The notes under the pieces: model-generated
Told to the model about the DNA's origin: nothing
Seen by the model: the letters and a program-made list of their open reading frames with translations, nothing else
The model's database searches: none
Shown here: positions 25,806 to 35,710 of the stretch, piece by piece
Position numbering within the stretch: the first letter of the stretch is position 1
Layout of the letters: every line of letters starts with the position of its first letter
Position numbers and translations under genes: made by a program
NCBI GenBank assembly: GCA_963788205.1
Contig: CAWBGG010000002.1
Coordinates: 496,001-560,000, forward strand
DNA from: CAVVMA01 sp963788205
GTDB lineage: Bacteria > Desulfobacterota > Binatia > Binatales > Binataceae
DNA length: 64,000 nt
Direction of reading: 5' to 3'

Positions 25806-28211
25806 TCAGAGTGGCGAGCCGGCGCCGAACACGAAATCGGTTTTGTTGTCGTTGGGCCGCGGATTGAGCGGAAACGCAAACTCGATCCTGAGCGGACCGA
25901 AGGGCGAGCGCCATCGGATGCCGAGCCCATAGGCGGCCTGTAGTTTGTCTACGTTGAACGAGTCGGCGAGGCGGAACGAGTTGCCCGCGTCCAGGAAGAT
26001 CACGCCGCGAACCCCGAGTCCTTCCAGAATCGGGAAGGTGATCTCGTTGCTGAGCAGGATCTCCCTGCTCCCGCCGATGTCCTGGAACGAGATCGGGACG
26101 CCCGCCTTGTTAAAGACCGTCACCTGCGGGCCGAGCCGGTACAGCTCGTAGCCGCGGACATCGCCGCCGCCGCCGATTCCGCCCGGGAAGAAGCGCTCGG
26201 ACAGCGGCAGTTCACCGGCGGTCCCGCTCTTGAGATTGTTGCCGATACCGTAGTCGCCGCCGATTGAATAGACCCAGTTGCCAAACTCGGGATTGTCGAT
26301 GAACGAAAAGAAAAAGCGGGTGTGGAAAATGCCCTTGACGAAGTAGTTGCTGCCGCCCGCGCCGGCGAGCTGCACGGTCAGGGTCTGGACCGAGCCGCTG
26401 CGGGGATCGATCGGGTTGTTGACCGAGAAGCGCCGGATACTGGGCGCGACCTCCGAGGTCTGCGAATAGCCCTTGTAACGGCGGATATCGAACACTGTCG
26501 TCGGCGAGGTGATCCCCGTGATGCCGACGCTTTCAAACCGGTATTGCAGGCCGGCGCTCACGTTGTCCATCGACAGCGGCCCGATCTGCTTGAGCCCCAG
26601 CTCGGTGAAAGGATAGACCGTGCGGACCGAAAAGCCGACCGCGCTGCGGTTGAACTCCTGATAGGTGATCATCGAGTCGTAGAGCTCGAGGCCCGCGGTC
26701 AGCGGGATATCCAGAAAATAGGGCTCGGTATAGCTGATGCTGTAGTTCTGGAACAGGAATCCGACCGTCGCGTCGAGCAGGATCGCCTGCCCGCCGCCGA
26801 ACAGATTGGTGTTGCCAACCCTGAAGTCGCCGAAGATCGACGACGCGGTCGAGAACCCCCCCGCAGCCTGGAACGAGCCGGTGTTGGCCTCGTGCACGTC
26901 TACGTCCAGATCGATCCGGTCGGGCTGATTGCCGGGCGTGGTGGAGATACGGGTTTCGTCGAAGAAACCGAGCCGATCCAGGCGCGCCTTGGAGTCCCGG
27001 ATTTGCTCCGCCGAGTAGGGTTCCTGCTCCTGGATTCGCATCTCGCGCCGGATGACCTTGTCCGAGGTTTTGGTGTTGCCCGAAATCCTGATGCGATCGA
27101 CCAGAACCAGGTGGTTGGGATTGATCGCGAAGGTCACGGCGATTACGTGGGTGGCCGGATCGAGCTGGGTGCGCGGATCGACGTTGACGAACGCATAGCC
27201 GCGGTTGGAATAGAAGTCCGAGAGCGTAAGCACGTCGTGCTGGAGCGTCGAACCGCGAAACAGCTCGCCTGACTTGAGCGTCAGCCGGTCGCGAAGCTCA
27301 CTGGCCGGAAATTTGAGATCGCCGCTGATCTCGATGTCGCCCACGGTGTAGGGGAGGCCTTCATCGACGTTGTACGTCACCGTGAGACCCGCGGCCTGGC
27401 GGGTGACCGTCGGCTCGCTGACCCGGACATTTAGGTAGCCCCGGTCGTAGTAGTAGGCGGTCAGGCGGTCAACATCTTCGTCGAGCTTCTTGCGATCGAG
27501 CACCCCGGCGCCGGTGACGAAGCTCAGGAAATTGTGCGTGCCGGTCGCGATTACGCCGCGCAACTGCCGGGCCGTGTAGGCGTGGTTGCCGATGAAATCG
27601 ATCGTTGTGATATGGACCACCGGCCCTTCGTTGACGTTGAAGACCGCTATCACCTGGTTGTCGGGCTTGGGAATCGACTCGAACGTGATGGTGGCGTCGA
27701 GGTAGCCCTTGTCTTCGTAGACTTTCTTGAGGCCCTTGATCGTTTCCTGCGCGCGCTCGGGATCCAGAATCGAGCCCGAATGGAGCTTGGTTGCCTCGAC
27801 CACCTTGTCGTCGGTGGTGCGGACCTCCTTCATGCCTTGTAGCCGCACCTCGGTGACCATCGGGCGCTCGACCACGTGGTAGACCAGGGTGACGCCGGTG
27901 GCGTGCCGTTGCACGTCGGCCGTCACCTGGTCGAAGAAGCCCATCTTGTAAATGGCCTTGATGTCCTGGTCGACGAGCCCTTCGTCGAGCGGCTCGCCCG
28001 GCCGCGATTGGATATGGACCCGGATCGCGTCGTCTTCGACGCGCTGGTTACCGTCGATGAAGATTTTGGAGATCGTCGGGCCGGTGGGCTGGGCCCGGGC
28101 GCGGACCGCGCCCAAAACCAGTGCCAGCGCAACCATCGCGATACACCGCGCGATACACCGCAGCGTCGCAATCCAGCACGCGCTGGCCTTTTCTGCCGTC
28201 ACCAACCACAC
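25806..28211 (-). CDS. bamA: Outer membrane protein assembly factor BamA
   Basis: Up to 801 residues; the start is uncertain (GTG 28211, or ATG 28136, which gives a compact signal peptide MVALALVLGAVRARA). Five POTRA domains (residues ~45-390; the first begins ISKIFIDGNQRVEDDAIR) are followed by a 16-strand barrel with the substrate-exit region GGIGGGGDVRGYELYRLGP. BamA inserts beta-barrels into the outer membrane. The terminal strand ends DFVFGAGSPL, not with an aromatic residue. It sits between lolD and ompH, as in deltaproteobacteria. Confidence 0.93.
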   Translation of the reverse strand: MWLVTAEKASACWIATLRCIARCIAMVALALVLGAVRARAQPTGPTISKIFIDGNQRVEDDAIRVHIQSRPGEPLDEGLVDQDIKAIYKMGFFDQVTADVQRHATGVTLVYHVVERPMVTEVRLQGMKEVRTTDDKVVEATKLHSGSILDPERAQETIKGLKKVYEDKGYLDATITFESIPKPDNQVIAVFNVNEGPVVHITTIDFIGNHAYTARQLRGVIATGTHNFLSFVTGAGVLDRKKLDEDVDRLTAYYYDRGYLNVRVSEPTVTRQAAGLTVTYNVDEGLPYTVGDIEISGDLKFPASELRDRLTLKSGELFRGSTLQHDVLTLSDFYSNRGYAFVNVDPRTQLDPATHVIAVTFAINPNHLVLVDRIRISGNTKTSDKVIRREMRIQEQEPYSAEQIRDSKARLDRLGFFDETRISTTPGNQPDRIDLDVDVHEANTGSFQAAGGFSTASSIFGDFRVGNTNLFGGGQAILLDATVGFLFQNYSISYTEPYFLDIPLTAGLELYDSMITYQEFNRSAVGFSVRTVYPFTELGLKQIGPLSMDNVSAGLQYRFESVGITGITSPTTVFDIRRYKGYSQTSEVAPSIRRFSVNNPIDPRSGSVQTLTVQLAGAGGSNYFVKGIFHTRFFFSFIDNPEFGNWVYSIGGDYGIGNNLKSGTAGELPLSERFFPGGIGGGGDVRGYELYRLGPQVTVFNKAGVPISFQDIGGSREILLSNEITFPILEGLGVRGVIFLDAGNSFRLADSFNVDKLQAAYGLGIRWRSPFGPLRIEFAFPLNPRPNDNKTDFVFGAGSPL

Positions 28212-28314
28212 CAGCGCCGAAAGCTAACCAATCGCAGAGTCGATGTAAACGACCGCAAGCGTGTGGAGAAGACTTGCTGGCCTTACCGCCGCCCAGATTA
28301 TGCCGCGCCCCGGA

Positions 28315-29046
28315 TTATGGCCGGCCTTCCGCGAGCAAGCCGTCTTCAGTCAATCTGAGCGTGCGGCCCATGCTGCGGGCGAGTTGCTCGTTGTGGGTCG
28401 CGACCACCAGCGTGACGCCGAGCGTGCGATTGAGCATCTGGAAGAGTTGATGGACTTCGCCGGCGGTGCGGGGATCGAGGTTGCCGGTGGGTTCGTCAGC
28501 CAGCACCAGTTTGGGCTCCAATACCACCGCGCGCGCGACCGCCACGCGTTGTTGCTCGCCACCCGAAAGTTCGGCCGGCCGCCGCCCGAGCTTGTCGCCG
28601 AGCCCCACTAGCTTCAGGACCTCGGCGGCGCGCGAGCGGATCTGGTCCTCGGCCATCCGCCCGATCAAGCCCGGCATCATGACGTTCTCCAGCGCGCTGA
28701 AATCGGCGAGCAAATAATGGAACTGGAAAACGAAGCCGAGCTGGCGATTGCGAAACTCGGCCAGCGCTCGCGGATCGAGCGCGAACAGATCCTGACTCTC
28801 GAAATACACCTTGCCCTCACTCGGCGCCTCGAGGCTGCCGAGCACGTGCAGCAGGGTCGATTTGCCAACCCCCGATTGGCCGACGATCGCGATACTCTCG
28901 CCTGCCGCGACTCTCAGGTTGAGGTGTCGCAGCACGCGGATTTCGCGATCGCCATCGTAGAAGCTTTTGCCGAGATCTTGCGCCGCGATCAGCGGAGTGC
29001 CCGCCCGTGGCGCTTCCCATCGCGAGGCCGCCGCGGGCTCACTCAT
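28315..29046 (-). CDS. lolD: Lipoprotein-releasing ABC transporter ATPase LolD
   Basis: 243 residues. Walker A GQSGVGKST, Q-loop region FVFQFHYLLADFSALENVMMP (with the F-x-LL typical of LolD/MacB types), signature LSGGEQQRVAVARA, Walker B LVLADEPTGNLD and H-loop VVATHNE. It powers extraction of lipoproteins from the inner membrane to LolA. Its ATG overlaps the stop of the permease gene by 4 bp. Residues 1-18 (MSEPAAASRWEAPRAGTP) are a short unconserved lead. Confidence 0.93.
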   Translation of the reverse strand: MSEPAAASRWEAPRAGTPLIAAQDLGKSFYDGDREIRVLRHLNLRVAAGESIAIVGQSGVGKSTLLHVLGSLEAPSEGKVYFESQDLFALDPRALAEFRNRQLGFVFQFHYLLADFSALENVMMPGLIGRMAEDQIRSRAAEVLKLVGLGDKLGRRPAELSGGEQQRVAVARAVVLEPKLVLADEPTGNLDPRTAGEVHQLFQMLNRTLGVTLVVATHNEQLARSMGRTLRLTEDGLLAEGRP

Positions 29047-30320
29047 AGCGGATCACCTCGACCGGCGAGAGCGCGCGCGCTTTCAGCCCCGGGATAAATC
29101 GCCGCCGACAGGCACAAAGCGATCGCGGCTGCCCCCACCGCTACGAAGTTCAACGGGTACAAGCGCACCGGCACGGCGCTTACCATGAACACGTCGGCCG
29201 GCAGACGGATCAGATGGTATTTGCCGATCAGGAACGACGCCACGAAGCCCGCGCCGACGCCGGCAGTGGTTCCGGTCACACCCAGCGCGACTCCCTCCCA
29301 CAGGAAAATCGACGCCACCGACGCCGCCCGCGCGCCCATCGCGCGCAGAATCGCGATCTCCTTGCGCCGCTCCATAACGACCATCACCAGCGTCGCCACG
29401 ATATTGAAGGCCGCTACCAGCACGATCAGCAGCAGCACCACGAAGTAGGTGAATTTCTCCAGCGCGAGCGCCGAGAACAGCGGCGCGTTGGCCTGGGTCC
29501 AGTTCTTGACCTCGAAGCCCGGCCCGGCCAGCGCAGCGATTTTGGCGCCGATCTCGGGCGCGTCGAAGACGTTGCCCACCCGCGCCTCGAGCCCGGTTTC
29601 GGCCAGCGGATCATCCGCCAGCAGGGCGCGGGCGTCGGCCAGGTTGACCAGGATCAGCGACGAGTCGAACTCGTACATGCCCGAGTAGAAGAACCCGCCG
29701 ATCACGAACCGTCTGAGCCGCGGCGCGCTGGCGCCGGCGCCGAGACTGGCCGGCGACACGATAGTCAGCGGGTCGCCGATCTCCAGTCCCAGATCGGACG
29801 CGAGCCCTTTGCCGACAATCGCCCCGGGCAGCGCGACCGTCCGCTTGACGCCCTGCTCAGTGAGCGATATTTCGTGCCGGCTGGTCAGGGCCTGCAGCCC
29901 GCCCTTGGTGAGATCGCGCTTGAGCTCCCCGAGCGCGGCGCTATCGTTGGGGTTGATGCCCTTCAGCACGCCGCCGGAAACATAGCCCGGCGCGCCGCCG
30001 ACGCCTTGTGATACCGCCATCACCTGCGAGGTGACATATGGCGTCACAGCGACGACTTCCGGCAGCGCCGCGATTTTTCGTGCCAACGCGGTCGAGTCCC
30101 ATCCGATGGCGTCGGTTTTTTCGAGCGTGACGTGCGGATTGAACGCGAGCAGCCGGTCGCGCAGGTCTTCCTGAAAGCCGCTCATCACCGCGAGCGTCAC
30201 GGTCAGCGCGAAGGTCCCGAGCGCCACGCCGGCCAGCGAAATCGCCGCGATCAGCGATACAAAGCGCTCGCGCCGGCGCGCGCGCAGGTATCGCATCCCT
30301 ATCAGATACTCGTAACGCAC
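29043..30320 (-). CDS. LolC/LolE family lipoprotein-releasing permease
   Basis: 425 residues: first helix (SLIAAISLAGVALGTFALTV) after the cytoplasmic start YLIGMRYLRARRRERFVSLI, a large periplasmic MacB-type domain (~45-265), then three C-terminal helices (TYFVVLLLIVLVAAFNIVATLVMV; EGVALGVTGTTAGVG; NFVAVGAAAIALCLSAAIYPG). The coupling motif MERRKEIAILRAMGA is present. Only one permease gene is present, so a homodimeric or single-LolC/E system, as in many non-gammaproteobacteria, is likely. It is divergent from gspD across a 285-bp promoter region. Confidence 0.92.
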   Translation of the reverse strand: MRYEYLIGMRYLRARRRERFVSLIAAISLAGVALGTFALTVTLAVMSGFQEDLRDRLLAFNPHVTLEKTDAIGWDSTALARKIAALPEVVAVTPYVTSQVMAVSQGVGGAPGYVSGGVLKGINPNDSAALGELKRDLTKGGLQALTSRHEISLTEQGVKRTVALPGAIVGKGLASDLGLEIGDPLTIVSPASLGAGASAPRLRRFVIGGFFYSGMYEFDSSLILVNLADARALLADDPLAETGLEARVGNVFDAPEIGAKIAALAGPGFEVKNWTQANAPLFSALALEKFTYFVVLLLIVLVAAFNIVATLVMVVMERRKEIAILRAMGARAASVASIFLWEGVALGVTGTTAGVGAGFVASFLIGKYHLIRLPADVFMVSAVPVRLYPLNFVAVGAAAIALCLSAAIYPGAESARALAGRGDPL

Positions 30321-30534
30321 TTTATCAATCAGCGGGCCTGGCCTTGCCTCCAGAATGGCGTAGGGGCTATGTTGGCGTGCTTGGGACTCAATAAAGCGCT
30401 GAATTCCACTCGAAAAGGCGGCTTAATCCGTCAAATCCAATCCTCGGCGCCGCGGGACGCTGGAATCAACAGCGAGTTCCCGCCGGGCCGCGATCTCTTT
30501 ACATACTCGCGGAGCCTGCCCGGATTTGCAATGA

Positions 30535-30571
30535 TGCAACGTTGCAACCTTATGGTCCGCTTAAGTATAAC
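30535..30571 (+). promoter_or_regulatory. Predicted sigma70 promoter with overlapping 12-bp palindrome, upstream of gspD
   Basis: A -35-like TTGCAA (30542-30547), 18-bp spacer and TATAAC (30566-30571) lie 34 bp before gspD. The perfect palindrome TGCAACGTTGCA (30535-30546) overlaps the -35 box and is a candidate operator. The rest of 30321-30605 shows no gene and must also hold the promoter of the divergent lol-bam-lpx operon. Confidence 0.4.
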
Positions 30572-30605
30572 GGCTGTGGATAGATTTTCCGCCCGGAGTG
30601 ACTCA

Positions 30606-33308
30606 ATGAAACGCATTCTGGCGTGGGCGTTAGCTCTCGCATTTTTGATGTTATCGGGAGCGAGTAACCTCAGGGCGGCGGAGCCGGACGCAGGCAGTCC
30701 TCCCCAGAACCTGATCACGATGAACTTTCAGGACGTCGATATCGCCGTCCTGGCCAAGTTCATCAGCGAGATCACCGGCAAGAACTTCGTGGTCGACGAA
30801 AGCGTGCGCGGCAAGGTCACCTTGATCTCGCCGACTAAAGTAACGCCGATGCAGGCCTATTCGATCTTTCAGTCGGTCCTCCAAATCAAGGGCTTCACGA
30901 CTATCCAGGCCGGGCCGATCGTGAAAATCGTGCCCTCGCGCGAAGTCCGCGAGTCGGCCGCGCTGACCAATTCGCAGGAGCCCGGCGAGAGCAAGGGCGA
31001 CGAGTACGTCACCCGGATGGTCAAGCTGAAGAACGTCGATGTGGCCTCGGTGGTCAACGTCGTCCAACCGATGGTATCGCATGACGGGCTGGTGGCCGCC
31101 TATCCTGAGTCCAATACGCTGATCATCACCGATGACGCATGGAACGTGCAGCGGTTGCTGCGGATCCTCGGCGCTCTGGACGTTGAGGGGATGCAGCAGG
31201 ATCTGGTGGTGATCCCGCTCAAGCTCGCGTTTGCCGACGACTTGGCGCAGAAGATTGACCAGATCATGCAGGAACGCATAACGCCCGGCGCGGGCGGCCA
31301 GGGCGGGATGCCGATCCGGCCCGGAATGGGCGTCAGCGCGCCCTCGGCATCGTCCGGAACCCACGGCTTCAAGGTCGTGCCCGACGAGCGCACCAACTCG
31401 CTGATCGTCTTGGCGCCGCCCCTCCAGATGCGGCAAATCAAGGAACTGGTCGACAAGCTCGACGTTCATTCGCCGCTGACCACGGCGCGAATCCACGTCT
31501 ATCGCCTCAAGAACGCGCAGGCTTCCGAGATTACCGGCGTCCTCAGCGGATTGATCGGCGGCGGCGGCGGGGTGGGGAACCTCTCGCCGGTGACCGGCCG
31601 CGGATCGCTGGGCCGTGGGGGCGGAGGCTTCAGCAGCGGCGGCATGGGCGGCGGTGGCTTCGGCGGCGGTGGCTTTGGGGGTGGCGGTTACAGCGGAGGC
31701 TTCAGCAGCGGCGGCTTCGGCGGCAGTTCGGGGTTTGGCGGCTCGAGCTTCGGCGGCGGCAGCGGCGGCTTTGGCGGCGGCGGTGGCGCGGCCCGCGGCT
31801 CGTTGAGCTCGAGCGGATCGTCCACGATCAGCGGTGGCACTGGCGGCGGGGGCACGGGCAAAGAGGTCACCAACTTCGAGAAACAGGTCAGCGTGACCGC
31901 TGATCCGGCTACCAACGCGCTGGTAATCAGCGCAGCGCCGCAGGACTACGAAACCCTGCGCAACATTATCGAGCAGCTCGACGTTCCGCGCCGACAGGTC
32001 TTCGTGCAGGCCGTGATCGTCGAGGTGAGCACCTCGCACGAACGTGACCTGGGTATCAACATGAGCAGCGGCACCAATCTGAGCGGTTCGACGCTGGGGG
32101 TTGGATCGCTGAACTTCGGCCAGCTCCAGAACGCGATCACCAACCCGCTCGGGATGACCGGCCTGAGCCTGGGCCTTACCTCGAACAGCCAGTGCACGGT
32201 GCCGACCAGCTCCGCGCTAACGAGCACGACTACGACCACCACCACGGCTACTACCGGCACGGTCACGGTGCCATGCGATATCGCATTGCTGACCGCGCTC
32301 GAGTCGGACACGCATTCGAACATTCTTTCGGCTCCCACGCTGCTGACGGCCGACAATGAAGAGGCTTCTATCGTTGTCGGCGAAAACCTGCCCTTCGTGT
32401 CGTCGGCGCAGGCCAGCGGGGCCCTGGTCAACAACATCTTCAACTCGGTTGATCGGCAGAACGTCGGAATCACGCTCGACATTGTGCCGCAGGTGACCGA
32501 GGGCGATTACGTCAGGATGGACCTCTACGAGGAGGTCTCCAGCGTCGTCGGCGGCACCGAGAACAGCACGCTCGGCCCGACCACGACCATCCGTTCGGCA
32601 TCGACCACCGTGATGGTCCAGGACCATCGCACCACCGTGATCGGCGGTTTGATATCTGACGACACTTCGCTGAGCGGGCAGGGTGTGCCGTTCATTTCGA
32701 GTATCCCGGTGCTCGGGCATCTGTTCAGCAATACTTCGCGGACCAGCGACAAGACCAACCTTATCGTGTTCCTCACCCCGCATGTGATCCGCAGCCGATC
32801 CGACCTGCGCAGCCTGTCGCTCGACGAACGCCAGAAGTTCCTGAAGACCATCGGCAAGAAAGACCTGCACGACATGCCGTCGTCGTCGTTGCGCGAGCTG
32901 TACAAGCCCAGCTTCAGCATCCCGGTGCCGCCCAGCGCCGACCTGAACAGTACGACCAATGGCTCCGCTCCCGAAAACTCCGCACCTCTAATGGAAGCGC
33001 CGGGGGCATCCGCGCCCTCGACTCCGCTCAACACCGAGGAGATAAACCCGAGCTCGTCGAAGCGCGATGACGGCGATGGCTCCGAGGTTGCATCGGGGCT
33101 CAAGGACTCCGGGTCTGATCCGGCCGATTCTTCCGCTTCGCCGGGGTTCCCCGGCTCGGGTTCCGTGAGTGACGCGTCTCCGGCCGTGGCGCCCTTGGAC
33201 GCTGGCGCGTCGGGCCACGTCGTGGCGGCGGCTGCGGACACGCACGCCGACGGAACGCCGACCCGGATCGTGACGGACCCGCCGGGCGCGGTCGTGGAAG
33301 GAAGATAG
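30606..33308 (+). CDS. gspD: Type II secretion system secretin GspD
   Basis: ATG 30606 has GGAG six bases upstream; 900 residues. A signal peptide (ALAFLMLSGASNLRAAE), N0 domain (NFQDVDIAVLAKFISEITGKNFVVD), N1-N3 domains (YVTRMVKLKNVDVASVV; LVVIPLKLAFADDLAQ; HVYRLKNAQASEITGVL) and a C-terminal secretin domain (RQVFVQAVIVEVSTSHERDLG to SSIPVLGHLFSNTSRT ... NLIVFLTPHVI). N3 is split by ~100 Gly/Ser residues (316-419). A 150-residue Ser/Pro/Asp-rich tail follows the pore domain. No other gsp gene is in the window, so the rest of the apparatus must be elsewhere. It forms the outer-membrane channel for folded exoproteins such as the S53 protease (inference). Confidence 0.9.
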   Translation: MKRILAWALALAFLMLSGASNLRAAEPDAGSPPQNLITMNFQDVDIAVLAKFISEITGKNFVVDESVRGKVTLISPTKVTPMQAYSIFQSVLQIKGFTTIQAGPIVKIVPSREVRESAALTNSQEPGESKGDEYVTRMVKLKNVDVASVVNVVQPMVSHDGLVAAYPESNTLIITDDAWNVQRLLRILGALDVEGMQQDLVVIPLKLAFADDLAQKIDQIMQERITPGAGGQGGMPIRPGMGVSAPSASSGTHGFKVVPDERTNSLIVLAPPLQMRQIKELVDKLDVHSPLTTARIHVYRLKNAQASEITGVLSGLIGGGGGVGNLSPVTGRGSLGRGGGGFSSGGMGGGGFGGGGFGGGGYSGGFSSGGFGGSSGFGGSSFGGGSGGFGGGGGAARGSLSSSGSSTISGGTGGGGTGKEVTNFEKQVSVTADPATNALVISAAPQDYETLRNIIEQLDVPRRQVFVQAVIVEVSTSHERDLGINMSSGTNLSGSTLGVGSLNFGQLQNAITNPLGMTGLSLGLTSNSQCTVPTSSALTSTTTTTTTATTGTVTVPCDIALLTALESDTHSNILSAPTLLTADNEEASIVVGENLPFVSSAQASGALVNNIFNSVDRQNVGITLDIVPQVTEGDYVRMDLYEEVSSVVGGTENSTLGPTTTIRSASTTVMVQDHRTTVIGGLISDDTSLSGQGVPFISSIPVLGHLFSNTSRTSDKTNLIVFLTPHVIRSRSDLRSLSLDERQKFLKTIGKKDLHDMPSSSLRELYKPSFSIPVPPSADLNSTTNGSAPENSAPLMEAPGASAPSTPLNTEEINPSSSKRDDGDGSEVASGLKDSGSDPADSSASPGFPGSGSVSDASPAVAPLDAGASGHVVAAAADTHADGTPTRIVTDPPGAVVEGR

Positions 33309-33490
33309 TCGAGCAAAACACCGGGAGCGAGATAAGCGCGATGTGCCGCCGACTTGGCGGGGATCTGGATCGCGATCGCTGCGCGCTCCGCTCATGCCGA
33401 GCGCCAGCTAACGATCAAGGCCAAGCGATTCGTCTCCGCCGAGAGTTCGTTACTTCAAACTTGACAAACTACCCCGAGCCTCGTGCCAGC

Positions 33491-33519
33491 TTGCCTGCCC
33501 TCGTTCAACTCCTTATGCT
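33491..33519 (+). promoter_or_regulatory. Predicted sigma70 promoter upstream of acpP
   Basis: TTGCCT (33491-33496), 17-bp spacer, TATGCT (33514-33519), 138 bp before acpP. A stronger -35 match TTGACA at 33461 has no fitting -10 box. The 348-bp stretch 33309-33656 contains no convincing gene and is read as the acpP leader. Confidence 0.35.
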
Positions 33520-33656
33520 GCGCTGTGAATTACACCTCCGCGACCGCCGCATGCGGATCTGCGGGCTTGATGAGCAGGTAGCCTGGCGCCGACAGCGTAT
33601 CCCGATCAGGCTTCGGGACGGCGCGATGGCGGGCTGCAAGGAGGGTTAAGAACCCG

Positions 33657-33896
33657 ATGGCCGAAAACGTCGAAACCAAAGTTCGTGAAATAATCAGCGA
33701 GCAACTCGGCGTCGCTGTGGACCAGGTCACTCCCGAGGCCTCGTTTATCGAGGATCTCGGCGCCGATTCGCTCGACATCGTCGAGTTGGTGATGGCCCTG
33801 GAGGAAGAGTACGGGATGGAAATCTCAGACGAGGACGCCGAGAAGATTCGCACCGTCAAGGACGTCGTCAATTATATCGAGAGCCACAAGAGCTGA
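33657..33896 (+). CDS. acpP: Acyl carrier protein
   Basis: 79 residues, acidic, four-helix ACP. The phosphopantetheine Ser is in GADSLDIVELVMALEEEYG, the universal motif. GGAGGGTTAAGAACCC lies upstream of ATG 33657. It carries growing acyl chains in fatty acid synthesis and donates to LpxA. It stands alone rather than in a fab cluster, between gspD and nrdR. Confidence 0.96.
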   Translation: MAENVETKVREIISEQLGVAVDQVTPEASFIEDLGADSLDIVELVMALEEEYGMEISDEDAEKIRTVKDVVNYIESHKS

Positions 33897-33911
33897 CTCC
33901 CGCACCTGCCC

Positions 33912-33932
33912 GCCGCGCTCACGATGCGCGGC
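33912..33932 (+). terminator. Hairpin downstream of acpP
   Basis: A perfect 7-bp stem (gccgcgc / gcgcggc) with a 7-nt loop lies 16 bp after the acpP stop. There is no following T-tract, so intrinsic termination is uncertain; it may also be a Rho-pausing or stabilising stem. Confidence 0.3.
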
Positions 33933-33984
33933 GTTACGCCGCTCCGTAGTGCGCGCGAGCGCCTGACGGACGGTAAATGATGCC

Positions 33985-34533
33985 ATGCGCTGCCCGTTCT
34001 GCCGTCATCGCGGGAACCGCGTGGTAGATTCGCGCACCTCCGGCGACGGCGTTGAAATCCGCCGCCGCCGGATGTGCAGTTCCTGCAAGCGCCGCTTCAC
34101 TACCTATGAACGCGTGGACGAGATCGCGCCGATGGTGGTTAAAAAAGACGGCCGGCGCGAACCCTACGATCGCTCCAAGATAATCGCGGGACTGAAAAAA
34201 GCCTGCGAGAAGCGGCCGGTCTCGATGGAGACCATCGAGCAGGTCGCCGCGCGCGTCGAAGCCGCGGTGCTGGAGCGCGGCGAGCGCGAAATTTCCAGCG
34301 AGTTCATCGGCGCCGCGGTGGTGAGCGAGCTGCACGCGATCGATCAGGTTGCGTACGTGCGCTTCGCCTCGGTCTATCATTCGTTCAAGGACATCGACGA
34401 GTTCATGCACGAGCTCGAAAGCCTGATCAAGGCGCGCAGCTCGGGCGCCGCTGCCAGCCGCAACGTGCGCCGCACTGATGCGGCGCCCGAGGCAGACGGT
34501 CCGCGCCGCGACGCGCGAATCAAGGAAAAATGA
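33985..34533 (+). CDS. nrdR: Transcriptional repressor NrdR
   Basis: 182 residues. A zinc ribbon at the N-terminus (MRCPFCRHRGNRVVDSR ... RRMCSSCKRRFTTYE, two CxxC pairs), then an ATP-cone (VVKKDGRREPYDRSKIIAGL ... QVAYVRFASVYHSFKDIDEF). NrdR senses ATP/dATP and represses ribonucleotide reductase genes. The last ~30 residues (Ala/Arg-rich) are a lineage extension. It is the first gene of the nrdR-rib-nusB string that an IS element now interrupts. Confidence 0.95.
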   Translation: MRCPFCRHRGNRVVDSRTSGDGVEIRRRRMCSSCKRRFTTYERVDEIAPMVVKKDGRREPYDRSKIIAGLKKACEKRPVSMETIEQVAARVEAAVLERGEREISSEFIGAAVVSELHAIDQVAYVRFASVYHSFKDIDEFMHELESLIKARSSGAAASRNVRRTDAAPEADGPRRDARIKEK

Positions 34534-34552
34534 CGGCAGATCCAACTCGCTA

Positions 34553-35710
34553 GTGTCCTGAGTTATAAGTTCGTTGAATAAATTGTAGCCCGTCGGCGTC
34601 TCTCGTATAGGAGGAGGGATGCCGATGCGGACCGGGAGACCGATAGCACCTTTGAGCCTGGCGGCTGAAGAGCGTGAGACCTTGGAGCGGTGGGCGCGGC
34701 GGCCCAAGAGCGCGCAGGCGCTGGCCCAGCGTTCGCGGATGGTGTTGGAGTGCGCCGTTGGCAGCCCTAATCTGGCGGTGGCGCGCAAGCTCGGGGTTAC
34801 CCATCAGACTGTGGGCAAGTGGCGCCAGCGCTTCCTGGAGCGGCGGCTGGACGGATTGCTGGACGAGCCGCGCCCGGGAGCGCCCCGGCAAGTCAGTGAC
34901 GCGCAAGTTGAGCGGGTGGTGCAGCTGACCCTGGAAAGCACTCCCGCCGATGCCACTCACTGGAGCACGCGTGCGATGGCCAAGCGCAGCGGACTGAGTC
35001 AGAGCATGATCAGCCGCATCTGGCGGGCGTTTGCCTTGCAGCCGCACCGGGCCGAGGGTTTCAAGCTCTCCAAAGACCCGCAGTTCATCGACAAAGTACG
35101 CGATATCGTGGGTCTGTATCTCAATCCGCCGGACAGAGCGCTGGTGTTGTGCGTCGATGAGAAGGCACAGATTCAGGCGCTCGATCGCAGTCAGCCGCTG
35201 TTGCCGATGCGCCCCGGCCAAGCCGAGCGCCGCACGGCAGATTACAAGCGCCATGGCACCACCAACCTGTTCGCCGCGCTCGACGCCAAGACCGGGACCG
35301 TGATTGGCGAGTTTCATCGGCGTCACCGCACAGCCGAGTTTCGCAGCTTTCTGGAAACCATCGATGCGGCAGTGCCGCCCGAACTGGACCTGCACCTGAT
35401 CCTCGACAATTACGGCACCCACAAGACCCCGGCGACCAAGCGCTGGCTGCTGCGCCATGCGCGCTTTCATCTGCACTTCACTCCCACCAGCGGCTCTTGG
35501 CTCAACCTGGTCGAGCGCTGGTTTGCGCTGCTCACCGAAAAACAACTGCGCCGCGGCGTCCACCGCAGTACCGGCGAACTGCAAGCCGCCATCCGCCGCT
35601 TCCTTGACAGCCACAACCGCAATCCTAAACCCTTCATCTGGACCAAAACGGCCGACCAAATCCTCGATTCGGTTGCCAGATTTTGTCAACGTATTTCTAA
35701 CTCAGGACAC
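34553..35710 (+). mobile_element. IS630-type insertion sequence, apparently intact
   Basis: A 1158-bp element bounded by a TA duplication (34551-34552 and 35711-35712). Its inverted ends, read outside-in with the TA, match at 26 of 31 positions, the outer 16 being identical (ctagtgtcctgagtta). One transposase gene fills it. It sits 18 bp past the nrdR stop and about 11 bp before the ribD start. A related end is found at 51425-51455. Confidence 0.92.

Noticed and set aside
30132..30605. N-terminal extension of gspD by ~158 codons
   Set aside because: The extension is antisense to the lolC/E start and promoter region; ATG 30606 has a ribosome site and a signal peptide.
31651..31800. Glycine-rich region as a separate PE_PGRS-like gene
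   Set aside because: It is in frame within the secretin between two N3 segments.
33461..33489. Promoter with TTGACA before acpP
   Set aside because: No -10 box at the right distance; the 33491-33519 pair fits better.
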